Position numbers and translations under genes: made by a program. From positions 124,001 through 188,000 of the forward strand of contig CAJQUW010005555.1 of NCBI GenBank assembly GCA_907163375.1: DNA of 64,000 nt, in the 5' to 3' direction. Shown in pieces: positions 34,491-45,445 of the stretch; position 1 is the stretch's first letter, and every line of letters starts with the position of its first letter. The stretch is from Prostheceraeus crozeri (Eukaryota > Platyhelminthes > Polycladida > Euryleptidae). The notes under the pieces are model-generated. The model saw only the letters and a program-made list of their open reading frames with translations. It did not search any database and had not been told where the DNA came from.

Positions 34491-35224
34491 AGCGGGTGCT
34501 TGAGTCTAAACGCCATCATGAAGAAGTTAAGTGCAAAAGTGGAAGAAGGTAGGACCTGGGCGCAACGAGCTGCTGCGGACCGACCATCTTGACATGTTAA
34601 TTAACTTTACAGGTAGTGTGTGCCGAAATCTCATAGACGGCTGGCGCCAATGTGTCAGGTCGTTTTGGGTGCAGCATTTTCTGCTTCACATAATTCAACA
34701 ATTTCGTTTATCAAGCGATTCTTTTTATAGCAGATTTCCAACACTCAGTAATTGATTACTACTGAGTTGATTACTCAGTTACTCATAAGTCATGTATTCT
34801 ATCTTTAGCTACTTTAGGAATTATCTATTAATTTGTCACGATTTCATATAAGTTCATTTTCAATTGTCAACGCATTACATGGTTTCTTGACACACCTTGC
34901 GAATTTTCTCCAAGTTTTGCGCTAAGAATTGTACATACTGATTCATGTGATCAGCATGTAAGATTAAGTTTAGATTATTGCCCATTTCTATACATATAAA
35001 AAGAATTCTGTAGTTATGTACATCAAAATAAATTGTTTCAACTAATTTTCTGCAATAGCTAGCTACCTTCTTTATACATTGGTATGATGGTCTACATTAT
35101 TTCATTGTGGTTCAAATTTCACCTAAAATGAAATGATAAATTTCCCTTTAACGCCTAAAAGGTGTTTATTAGAATAAAGGCATGGAACATAAAAAAGGTT
35201 TGTAGAATTAAGGAGGGCATTATC

Positions 35225-35360
35225 GAGACATGAGCGAGCGAGCCGCATTTTTTGATGATTTTGAGCGGTGAGCGAGCGAAAAGATGATTTTGAGGAAATG
35301 AGCGATGAGTGAGCGAAAGGGCAAATATGAGCAGATCAGCGATGAGCGAGCGAAAGCGGA
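35225..35360. repeat. GAGCGAGCGA simple repeat
   Basis: Irregular repetition of GAGCGAGCGA and GATGAGCGAGCGAAA separated by short T-rich spacers. Low complexity; no gene. Confidence 0.7.
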
Positions 35361-35424
35361 ATTTCGATCCGCTCAAAAACACTGATAAGCAGTCAACATA
35401 CTTCTGCAATGTAAATAGAACAAT

Positions 35425-35745
35425 TAGACATTATGTGAGTTCACATTCGGTGTAAGTGTTAGAGTTTACTCCGGAGTTAACCCCGGGGTAAGTGTAAACT
35501 TAACACCGGATATGAAATCGGGTTGAGTGTACACTTACCCTGGAGTTAACTCCGGAGTAAACACTAGCTCCGGTGTAAGTGTAGGTGCAACCCCGGAGTA
35601 AACTCTCGGTGTAGAGTTAACTGCGGTGCAAGTGTAAGTGTTACCCTAACACCGAACATGAACTCAGGTTGAGCAAACACTTACACCGGAGTAAACTTTA
35701 GAGTTAACCCCGGAGTAAACTCCCGGTGTAGAGTTAACCTGAACT
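35425..35745. repeat. Palindrome-rich block of GAGTTAACCCCGG words
   Basis: The words GAGTTAACCCCGGAGTAAAC, ACACTTACACCGGAGT and ACTCCGGAGT recur on both strands at least a dozen times within 320 bp, so the block can fold on itself in many ways. A worn relative of the words (GAGTTCATATCTGGTGTAA) stands at about 35935. It may be a foldback MITE or a composite of small inverted duplications. Confidence 0.65.
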
Positions 35746-37967
35746 AAAGGAATCGAACTCTTTTTCAAATGCAAAGTATACGATAACAGCTGAATTCCAC
35801 AACGTGATAAAAATCTTAAAATTTAAGTCATTTACTCAATTGAATAAAAATGCACATTTCCAGCATCAAATCCTACTGCTACATAGATAACTCGGACCAT
35901 GCAAAAGTTAACCCCTAGAGGATAACTCATTGTCGAGTTCATATCTGGTGTAAAGTGTTAAGTTCTGCATATTGATGAAATTTTTCCATTGGTTGCACAA
36001 CAAAGATGTATGTCAACATAATGAAATTATAAATCGCTATCCGATCATATTTCACAACCACCAAAATATCATTGAATATTGCTTTTTTCATGAAAATTCT
36101 GCACTGTGAATAAATAAATTGCGATTTTCGCTCCTGTTCTATGGAAAGAGCTCTCAATATTAAAGAAACTTTGTACATTTTGGAATCGTACTTGTGCGTG
36201 ATATAATTTCTAATTAATTTCTTGAACCCTTGCTAATTTTCTTATATGAAATGATGAAATCGGAAACTCATCAAGCCTTGATTCTATGAGAAATGCTGCG
36301 GGCAATCAAGGAGCTCGACTTGCAAAAATTTAGAAATAGGTCCGCCCACCGGTCTTATACTCGTCGCATCAACTCATTCATAATGCTGTCTACATGTACA
36401 TATCTTCCTGAACCCCGCCCTGTATCCGAAAGTGAATTTCGTGTTGGCCTGCTCGATCCTGCCCACCTGCGTAGGGGTCCTACCGACACTTGTGTCCGGA
36501 GCCGGTTGCTCCTGAGATAGCTATCAGCTACATACGAAATTTGTAAGCGAATTCAACCGAAGATATGGCATATATTTGCTTTTCTTTAGCCAAAGATGGC
36601 ATAAAACAGTGAGTGAAGTTATGCGATGACAATTATTGCAAACCTAATTCAGTCTTCTAGAAGTGCACGAACCGCGCGTGGGGGAGGCAGTCATTTCAAA
36701 TGCATCCGTGTGGCACGTGTCATCTTAAAACTGTAGCTTGAAGATTGACTGCCATATGCTCGCATGAAGATGGTTAATTGCAACCTAGGACCTGATGGAC
36801 GATGTCACCGCGCGCACGTCATCAGCAACTTGCTTGATTATCCTTTAATTTTACATTGGACATTTTGTAGACCTCAGTACTGATATCCGATGTCTATGAT
36901 TATAACTTAGTTGACATCCCATTTACAATTACAAAATTACATGTTTGCCAAGACGAATAATCTGAATAACATACCAGCATTTATACCGGTATTTACGTTA
37001 AGCCATTTGGAAAGCGGATTAGGCCTACTTAGTTCATCATTGTCCTCAGATACTGGTCGTTCCTCACATAATCCACTATATGACAAATCGACAACTTTGC
37101 TCAGCCATAATATTCATCAACTTCGACATATCGTGATCATATTGTATCATTGGATGCAAGAAGAACTTTTGGCTTTAATGTAAGTCTGTACTTCCAACAA
37201 GAGAGCTGTATGATTCCGCATGTACCTTATGCACATTCTGAATTTCTGCAGAATTTTCCCTTAATACATGGGAATTTTAAAGCAAATAGTGAAGAGATTA
37301 ATAAAACGGCGTTTCAGTCAATTGTATTTATTGTGAACAAATATCGCTTGATACAGATAAGCGAATCAAAATTACAATGACATTACAAATCAATCATTAA
37401 TCGCCTAAGAAGCAACAAGATGCACAGAAAACAGCGCCCATGTAGACGGTGGCATTCAAGTGGACGCTGAAAACGCATTCTTAGAAAGAGTCACATGGTA
37501 TAGTGACTTTCGTCTGTTTTCCTTCGTCTGTCTCCGTCATAGCTCCAGTGCTTTCAAAAGACAGGGCACAAATTGGAATCACCGATTCAATAGATTTCCT
37601 CTTCTTTGAGCCTTTTCAGCGACAACTCTAGGATCAATCGCACAATCGTTGACACAACTATCCGAAACTATATCGCTGCAGATGTCCCACGTAAGAGGGT
37701 CTTCCTCGAAGTAGCATCTCAGTATTGGCATGCAAGGGAAAAGTCGGAGAAATTTAACAAATTGGCAGTAAAAATTTAGAAAGATACACAGCTCTTCAAG
37801 CTCGTCGCTATAAGAAATTACCAATCTTTCCTTTATTAAACTTCATAGGAGCGACACTCTTGCTTTAACATCCTTCGTATGTTCAGTTTTCTCCGCGGAA
37901 TCGTAATGAGAATGATGAAAAAACAACTCCTTATTTAAAGTTGCAGACATGCTTGGGTATTTGAGAT

Positions 37968-38648
37968 TTGCAATTAGCAAGTTTGTGAATTTTTTGACGG
38001 ACATTCATTAAATATCACTTTAAACACACTTGGCCTAAGTTAGTGCGCCTGCAATAATTAAAAAATGCTGCTTTTTAGAAACACAATGTAAATAGAAAAC
38101 TTAAGCATTGTGTTGCATCCTCTGTTGAAAAGGGGGAACAGACCTGAATAGCTGCCATTTCATCCAATATCAGAATTCATCAGTAGGCCTAATTCACATC
38201 TCAGTTGAGAGATGTCCGAAATTTACCCGGGCATGGCTGTAGCTTTAGATAGGGAGTTGTGTCGATGTTGAAACGGAGGGTCAGAGGTAATATTCTCAAA
38301 CAAACTAGTATTTCATTATTTTTTGTCTCTGATGTGACATTTGTTGCGTAGGTGTGATCGAGGCTAGGAAGGCTTGTCTTCTCTACTAAATCATCGAGTG
38401 AAAAGGCAATCCTTTTTCACTGTCACGGTTTTCACTGTCACGGTGACAGCTATGCACGAGGACAAATAATTTGTTTGTATTATATTTCGGGTCTAGTTAT
38501 AGGCCGGAGTCCGGAGTCCTATCATTTGATAGGACTCCGACCCCAGCAAAAATTATAGGACTCCGGTACTGCGACTCCGCATCCCTGATTTAAAGTGATA
38601 TTTAATGAATGCTCGTCGAAAATTTCACTAACTTGCTAATTGCAAATA
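37968..38648. repeat. Inverted repeat (63 bp arms) around a hAT MITE remnant
   Basis: 37968-38030 and 38589-38648 are inverted copies (TTTAAAGTGATATTTAATGA followed by a CTTGCTAATTGCAAAT stretch). The right arm includes the start of the piggyBac reading frame, so the left arm is a reversed copy of the piggyBac 5' end. About 560 bp lies between, including the hAT MITE remnant. Confidence 0.7.
38469..38587. mobile_element. hAT MITE remnant of the CAGGGATGCGGAGTC family
   Basis: Shares TTTGTTTGTATTATAT, TCGGGTCTAGTTAT and GGACTCCG blocks with the right half of the intact copy at 47930-48298, and ends in the same GACTCCGCATCCCTG. The left end is missing. Confidence 0.75.
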
Positions 38649-39560
38649 AAATGCCTCTGCAAATCGGAGACGCCTGTGCTGTGTGGTGGAGAGGAGGATG
38701 GTGGAATTCGAAAGTTCTAAAAGTGAGCTTGAAGTGTTACCACGTATCGTTTGATAGATTTGGACAGGAATGGAATGGAACATGTTCTCGCAAAGATGTG
38801 CGACGAACGGCATCAATTACAGTACTTGTCGGTCATCCATTTCCTGCAAATAATTGTGACGACGAAGACGCAAGTGATGAACATTCCCTCTTCCTGAAAT
38901 CACCTCGCAGATCAGGAAGAGTTCGACCACGTTCATCATATTTGTTTGGTAATGGAAATTGTTCTAGCAGTGATGGAGAACCACAAGGAGATTCCAGTGA
39001 TAACGACTTAGATAACGAAGATTCCACCAACAATTACGAGTTTGCATGTAGCAGTGATTCTGAAACCAGTCAAGAGACCATATCTTCTAACAGCCAGGAA
39101 AGTGGTCTATGCCGCTGGTCCACAAGAAAAGAAACGTTCGCTGACACGGAATGGAAATTGAGCCGCACTCCAACTAATCAAATTCGTTCTCCAGCAGATT
39201 ATATAGCTGACTACATGTACATCAATACGTACATATTTCCTCGACACCTCTACGCATCATAGGAACTTGAAAGTCAGGCAAATGAATGCTAATTCTAACT
39301 TCTCCATAACAGCTGATGAACTGAAGAAGTTCATAGGTGCAACCTGCTGCATGGCTTTGCTTGGCGTGACAAGTGGTCGTCGTTGCTGGAAATTGAATTC
39401 GAGACTCAATCAAGTAACTGACAACATGACCACGTTAACAGATACGAAGAAATCAAGCGATTTCTTAGTTCTGTTGACAGTAGGTCTACACAGGCACATT
39501 CCTCAAAACTACTCAAATTTAAATTTGTGTCTCTCAGTAACATGCGAACTGCTTCACTGA
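38609..39560 (+). pseudogene. piggyBac transposase, N-terminal part
   Basis: A 217-residue open frame. It begins with a Trp-rich segment (GDACAVWWRGGWWNSKVLKV, with YHVSFDRFGQEW) like a small Tudor/Agenet-type reader fold, followed by an acidic Ser/Asp-rich linker and the piggyBac entry motif (SPADYIADYMYINTY). A second frame (39267-39560) carries FSITADELKKFIGATCCMAL, the next conserved piggyBac block. A frameshift separates them, and a Tc1-like relic interrupts the gene after 39560. The Tudor-like reading is tentative. Confidence 0.7.
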
Positions 39561-39564
39561 ATGC

Positions 39565-40551
39565 TGACCAGGAAGGCTGTCTAGGGGGTCAAGCTGAGAC
39601 CTTGATCAGAAGTGACTGGCCAGTTGCCACTTTGTCTCAACAATTAAAGGTCCCCCAAAAGTATTATTTACTTTTGATTGCGAGAAGGCTGTCAGCGGCC
39701 CGATGGAAGGTCTTCTGACCGACCAAGGCTGACTTCTTGCAGATCAAATCGTTACATCACCAGTGTGGTCGATAGTAATTAATCCCTCTACCTCTTTATC
39801 TGAGCTTTCAGCAGGTTCAAACTTTTTCCAGAACAACTGTTTGGAGACGACTGAAGGAGTTGAACTACTCCAGTCGTGAGAGACCATCGAAGCTGTATCT
39901 GTCCGAGCGGCACAAGAAACTGAGACTACAGGGTCAATGAAACGTTACCACTGGCGGAATCAGTTGTCACGTGTTGTTTGGTCGGATGAGGCAGCTGTCC
40001 GAATAAAATTCAAAGAAAGGCCTCTACGTCCTTGGATGAAGTCTGGGCAAGACATTCCTGATCCATTTTCTACGTCGAGGAGTCAGGACGACTGCAGGAA
40101 ATTGCTCATCTGGGGAGCTATTTGGAGTGATGGTCGCAGTTCACTGCATGTTATGGGGGAAACATGAACTCCGAACTTTGTTCGAGTGATCAAAGAACAT
40201 GTTTATCCTTTAGCATTCATTTTAGGTGATCCATCATTTGTTTGGATTCTCATGGGTGACAATGCTCCATGCCATCGTGCCAGGGCAATTTTATAAAAGA
40301 CAGATAGGATAAACCTTAGACTGGCCGGCAAGATCTCCTGATTTGAATCCAATCGAGCATGTCGAGTCTATCTTGAAACGTCGAGTTCATCGACGAATTT
40401 GTCCTGGCAATAATTTGAATCGGTTGTAATCTCTAGTGAGGCATGAGTGGAATCAGATTGGTCAACAGATGATCAGAAATTTGATCGACAGTATGCCTAA
40501 TCGAATAGAACTTAGAGGAGACGAATCTGGCTACTGGGGAATGCACTCATA
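39565..40551 (+). pseudogene. Tc1-like transposase relic inserted in piggyBac
   Basis: Recognisable blocks: RVVWSDEAAVRIKF with LLIWGAIWSDGRSSLHVMG (first catalytic aspartate region; open at 39937-40167), MGDNAPCHRARAI (second aspartate), and DWPARSPDLNPIEHVE (glutamate), then a C-terminus ending near 40551. Several stops and frameshifts; dead. The N-terminal DNA-binding part (39565-39930) is hard to read, and its inverted repeats were not found. Confidence 0.7.
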
Positions 40552-41276
40552 GTCCGGCAGCCAGAACGAGTTTCTGCAGGGAACGAGGCTGAAAGTGAGA
40601 CTTTTACAGAATGATGTACACTCTATGCCTACTACGAATCCGCACGTCTGCCGAGTTCTAGTGAGTTCCTCTTCTTGTCAGACAAGATCAAAGAAAAACA
40701 CATGTAAATCCAATGAGACGCAGATTGCAGTTTTTTGGCTAAAATGAAATTTTGCATGTTTTCTCTGATTAAACGAAAAGTACTAAGCCCACAGTCATAA
40801 TTTTTGGCATGGAATGTCTTCAGGTCATTTCCTATGATGTGCATGTGCTATTATCATGCTTCTGATCGACAATGTATGTGAGAATGTGGTTCAATGTGGA
40901 TGAAGTTGCTGAAAATGTTTGTGTTTGCCGACATAAAGAGGCTCGCCAAATCTAAATGTGTTTAGCTTTATAGACAGGGGTGCATGGAGATGAAAGGAAA
41001 TGACCTGAAGACATTCCATGCCAAAAATTATGACTGTGGGCTTAGTACTTTTCGTTTAATCACAGAAAACATAGAAAATTTCATTCTAGCCAAAAAACTG
41101 CAATCTGCGTCTCATTGTATTTACATGTGTTGTTCTTTGATCCTGTCTGACATGAAGAGGAACTCACTAGAACTCGGCAGACGTGCAGATTCGTAGTAGG
41201 CATGGGGTGTACATCATTCTGTGAAAGTCTCACTTTCGGCCTCATTCCCTGCAGAAACTCGTTCTGGCTGCCGGAC
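40552..41276. mobile_element. Foldback element, ~280-bp inverted arms
   Basis: Begins GTCCGGCAGCCAGAACGAG and ends with its inverse, flanked by TA (40550-40551 and 41277-41278). The arms (about 40552-40832 and 40995-41276) are around 90% identical when inverted and share TTCTGCAGGGAACGAGGC, CAGAATGATGTACAC and GACATTCCATGCC. About 160 bp of unique DNA lies between. No coding capacity. It lies directly at the stop codon of the Tc1-like relic. Same family as 9980-10381. Confidence 0.88.
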
Positions 41277-41432
41277 TATCATCAGTCCTTTCAAGTCCCC
41301 TTACTGGGCCATATCAGAAAGAAAAAATATCTAATATGATATAGGAAACAAATTCATTCAATTATAGTTAAAAAGTTGTTGCTCTTTTAACTAATTTCTA
41401 ACTATTTATGAAACGAACAGCAATTTTAAAGC

Positions 41433-41920
41433 TTGAATTCTAGAGGAAAATCAGAAGAAGTGTCATCTGATCCTGAAATTCAATCGCTTCTGAAATCCAG
41501 TCAGGTAGTTAATCGTCTGGTTTCCATTCTTGATGTTGGCAAGAGCTACAAAGTTCACTTCGATAACTGGTTCACGTTAACTGATCTACTTCGTTATCTT
41601 AAGAAAAGAGGAATACTTTCTCTAGGATCAATTCAGCTCAGAAGAGAGCCAAATCTGTCATTTCCTACTGACAAACTGATGCGTCAGAATGGCCGTGGTG
41701 CTTCACTGTGTCAAAATGTTCTATCAGTGATTACATTGAAATTTCAGCAGTCAAATGGATGGACAGTCGTAGTGTGACGATTACAGCAGCTCAGCGGTTT
41801 GACAGAAAAAAAGAGACGATTGAAGTCAAAGCTCCTGCATGTGTTGGGGCCTATAATATGCATATGGGTTATGTCGATAGCATAGATAGCTATCTTGCAC
41901 ACTCCAGTAATTTTAAGTAA
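41433..41920 (+). pseudogene. piggyBac transposase, C-terminal part
   Basis: VHFDNWFTLTDLLRYLKKRG with the following ILSLGSIQLRR is the piggyBac catalytic segment around the second aspartate. A second frame (41708-41920) gives KWMDSRSVTITAAQRF and VGAYNMHMGYVDSIDSYL, the block with the third aspartate. One frameshift lies between. It belongs to the same element as 38609-39560, split by the Tc1-like relic and the foldback element. A Penelope-like fragment follows directly. Confidence 0.75.
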
Positions 41921-41934
41921 AACTCCAGTAAAGT

Positions 41935-42290
41935 ACCCACAATTTTCGCGAGGCACCTTTCGTCTGATCAATCAGACATCTTCAGGCGTAATAAAATTTA
42001 TTAATCTAACAAGTTCGGAAACTCAATGTCTGCATAGTCATCCAAACTGATTGAAAAGAAAAGTCACAATTTTCAACTGTCCACTCATAACAATAGGTCA
42101 TTCCATGCCTGATCAATATCGATGCAGCGAATGTAGCCACCAAATAGTTTTCTAGTCCAAATCGCCTCCTTCACTCTTCTTCTATCCGTAAACTTCTCTT
42201 TTGTAACCACCTCCGCCCTTTCCCATTTGATCCGATGTCCACAGTTCCATGCATGTCTGGCCAACTCCGATGTTCACGGATCCGCTTCAT
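41935..42290 (-). pseudogene. Penelope-like endonuclease end with ribozyme-like core
   Basis: The minus strand gives SELARHAWNCGHRIKWERAE followed by RRRVKEAIWTRKLF, the C-terminal half of a GIY-YIG-type Penelope endonuclease. About 110 bases further on is CTGAAGA, then a perfect stem GTCTGA/TCAGAC, then GAAA (41985-41958), a hammerhead-like core as known for the terminal repeats of Penelope-like elements. Only the 3' end of the element is present. Confidence 0.65.
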
Positions 42291-42988
42291 TCACTTTCTT
42301 CTTTTGCTCTTTTATCCTTAACGTTTAAATTTTTATTCTACGTCAACATCTTTATGATGAATGAGATTTTATATTTTACGAATTATTACATGCAAGCTGA
42401 TGCGCAGATATGGGAAGCAACTGAATATAGCTGCATGTGCATTAGGATGTCCCAGTTATCAGTAGGTGACATGCCACGCTCAATCACGCGTAATTACACA
42501 TGACCCCAAACATCCGTGGCTACGCGGGATATTGCTGCAATATAAGTTACATAAGTTAGTATAGTTGGCAGTCCTGTTATATAGACTTTGCGTCTCATGT
42601 GTCTGCATGTATCAGAGGCTAAACAATGTGATGGGACCTCAATTTCATGCTCAAGGAAGACAGAACATGCTTAGCGGTTCATCCGTGGTTCAAGCGGCAG
42701 CGCAGACAACCGACGACGCGCAAACTATAAATGCTCGCCCGCGCGTATTCATAAACATTTCCCATGTTTTAACAGCATCAGATCAAGTGATTTCTGACTC
42801 TTAGTGCAGCGCGTATGTACGCGGGTAGAAGAATAGAATGTCCTTTATCACGGATGTTTGGGGTGTTCGGAATTGTTTTCAAACAAAGAAAGACTACAAC
42901 TGCAAGATCTGTGTAGTTCAGTGCACATTGCGCAGTGCGTATGCAATACATATTGGCCTGCCACGATGGTATGTGACATCCTGCCATT

Positions 42989-43339
42989 CTAAAACGTCTT
43001 CTTTGCTAAGTCAGCCTTCGTTTTTCGACCTTTGATTTTCCGATCGTGATGGACGAGTTCCAGTAGGTATTGTTCTTGCTCTTTGGACTTCGTAGAACGG
43101 AGGTAACGGTGAATTAGAGAAATGCCTCGCTCTACGCAGTTGTTCACAACTTTCAGATCCATAGCCCGATGTGTTCCTTCCAAGTACCGAGGGTCTTCCT
43201 CCCACGCAGATGCATCCGTCTCCAGTAAGATGCCCAGCTTTTGGAATGTTTCTCTAGTCTTTTCATTGACGAATGGTGGGAGGCAGCGAGAAATGAATGT
43301 AGTCTTCCCGTCCAGTCTCTTGACCACTTTTCCTATCAC
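42989..43339 (-). pseudogene. Unidentified transposon-associated fragment
   Basis: 116 codons with MDLKVVNNCVERGISLIHRY followed by KSKEQEQYLLELVHHDRK. The pattern V.N..ERG..LI.......+EQ.Q.LL..V..HR is frequent in uncharacterised repeat-derived proteins of invertebrates. I cannot name the element. No start or end of a gene is evident. Confidence 0.35.
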
Positions 43340-43462
43340 CGGATTCTAAAGAGCTCTGACCATTTATCGCTTTTCCTCTACAGTAATTCTCTCATCGATG
43401 AATCAATCGCCACATTTTCTTCGTTGACAGACCAAAGGTGGCGTCTGAGTGGCTGGCATGCT

Positions 43463-43530
43463 GCCGGAAGTCGGTGTCAGGGTAGCGATGTAGCCGGAAG
43501 TCGGTGTCAGGGTAGCGGTGTAGCCGAAAG
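43463..43530. repeat. 30-bp tandem repeat, two copies and a part
   Basis: GCCGGAAGTCGGTGTCAGGG with the following TAGCGATGTA repeats at 43463 and 43493, and a third, partial copy starts at 43523. Confidence 0.85.
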
Positions 43531-43547
43531 TAACCATTCGATCCACA

Positions 43548-44110
43548 TTGGTACAGAAACGCCCGGTTTCTCCGACAGTCTTTAGGGTGGTTTACAATGT
43601 GAAGTGCGGAAATTGGAATTGGAATTGTTGGCGAGAGTGGAAGGAGCTTGGAAGAAAGAACAATGGACAAGCACGCGCAATTCGTGAGTTAGACGTAGAC
43701 CGATCAGAAATGACTAAGCATGTGGCAGAAAGCGGACATCTGATTGACCTCGACAATGGAACTGTCATTGACCGTGACTGGTCTTGGAAAGGGCGAGTCG
43801 TGAAAGAGGTCTATTGGACTAAGCAGTGCAGCAGCAGCAACAAGGTGAAGCATGACATTGGTTCTTCTTGGTAATCTAGTTGTTTCTTTCTTCTCTTGGT
43901 AAGCTTTCTAACTTTTTTGACTTACTTAATTGACTTTGTTAGTAGTATGTATTATCGTAACTTTATGACGTAGGATTTAATGACGTGTTCATGTAAGCCG
44001 ATGTTTGATGTTCTGTCATGACCGGTATGAGACGTGTTCAAATGCTTGCAAGTCAGTCATTCTTCTGATGACGGGGCGCGGTGCGCCTTGAAAGCGTTCA
44101 AGCATTTAAG
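43548..44110 (+). pseudogene. Penelope-like endonuclease end with ribozyme-like core
   Basis: The frame 43548-43874 contains SEMTKHVAESGHLIDLDNGT and RVVKEVYWTK, the same Penelope endonuclease segment as on the other strand at 42 kb. After it, at 44065-44093, comes CTGATGA, a GC-rich stem (GGCGC/GCGCC) and GAAA. So this is the 3' end of a second Penelope-like copy, in opposite orientation to the 42 kb copy and only about 1.3 kb away. Confidence 0.65.
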
Positions 44111-45445
44111 CTATTTTACCTAACATGAAGGATTTTTTGTCGCCTCTACACAAAAAATGACAAGTTATGATGACCATTCATTTGTCATGCACCGTTTTGC
44201 AGTCTCTACTTGCAGATCAACACTTTATCTAATGAAAACCGGCTGCGTAAATTATTATTTTGATAATTATCTAGATTTTTGTGAATACTTCCATCATATA
44301 ACGTAATGCTTAGCGCTCTCCTCTAATTTCTCTTCCGATTGCGCATTGTAAATAGGAAGCATTCATTATTTGATGACAAATTTCTTATGGCGACTTTACT
44401 AGCTGATGATTATCGCTTGCAATGAGATAGACATTTGACGAATGACGCCTACATGTGTTCGCCCAGTGGGATTTTTACCCAGAGCTAAAATGACCAGGAT
44501 CACGAATCCATTCAGGCATTTACATGTTGAGGTGACCAGCTGCCATTTGATGAAACTGGAAAGCAGATGAGCAAAGTTTCGAGGGAATAATACATTATGT
44601 AAGCATGCGTTTCACTGTTTTCTTTCAAGACGATCACTTGAGAAACGAAATGTAGAAAATTTGACTAATTTCCTTGACTTTTGACCAAATAGGCTAATAA
44701 TCATCGTATCACCTGCAGGTGCCTTAGCCATTGCTTGATTTATAGCTTAATTAGACCATATCAGTTCATTCACTTCCACGTCTTCGATGCCGCACGTTCG
44801 ACGCTCTCATATGAGTGCTTTTATGCTATTTCGTCAAATCGATCAATTTAAAATTGTCAGGGTGATTAGGAGTGCCTTGCTTTGCTGATAAAGTAGGTGG
44901 GCAATTGCCCGCCACGCAGTTATCTCGATTGCCTACGCACTAGGGTAAAAATGCCCGTGGGCAAATTTTATACCTAACCTTCTTTTGAAGGCAGCAATTG
45001 CTGTATATGAGAGGATCTTTCTCTCCCGATATGTGATCAATGGATTTTAAAGTTATGCCATGTATTTCCTAGTATTTCAATTTACACGTTATTCATGCGT
45101 GTAATTGTGCATCTTCTGAAACACACAGTTTGTCAGGATGTTTCAGCTGAAAACATGTTGGTTCATAGAATAGATATATTAGGTAGAGTGGTAACTCCGC
45201 ATTTATTAAATCCCAAATGTGTATGCACTTTCGATTTCATTAAATGAACTCAAGGGAGATGCAGTCGGAATTGTTTCCAAATGTTAGATGCGCAAATGTT
45301 TGCAGTTTTGAAGAAATTGCAACGGAATTGATCGAACATGATGTTATAATTCAGAAGAAAATGATATTATTTTACAGATTCCGTGTCATGACAGCCTTGG
45401 AGAGGTAATGTTTGTCAAATAAACAATTCGATAGGTTGCTATTAC
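44111..45445. other. Non-coding stretch, nothing recognised
   Basis: AT-rich; no domain or repeat family recognised. Confidence 0.4.

Larger units (their letters stand above)
34491..37960. other. Gene-poor stretch with simple and palindromic repeats
   Basis: No gene recognised. It contains a GAGCGAGCGA-rich simple repeat (35225-35360), a palindrome-rich block (35425-35745) and a GC-richer open stretch at 36293-36520 of unknown nature (75 codons, no domain recognised). Confidence 0.4.

Noticed and set aside
35425-35745. CRISPR-like repeat array
   Set aside because: Repeat words occur in both orientations with no constant repeat-spacer length, and the DNA is animal.
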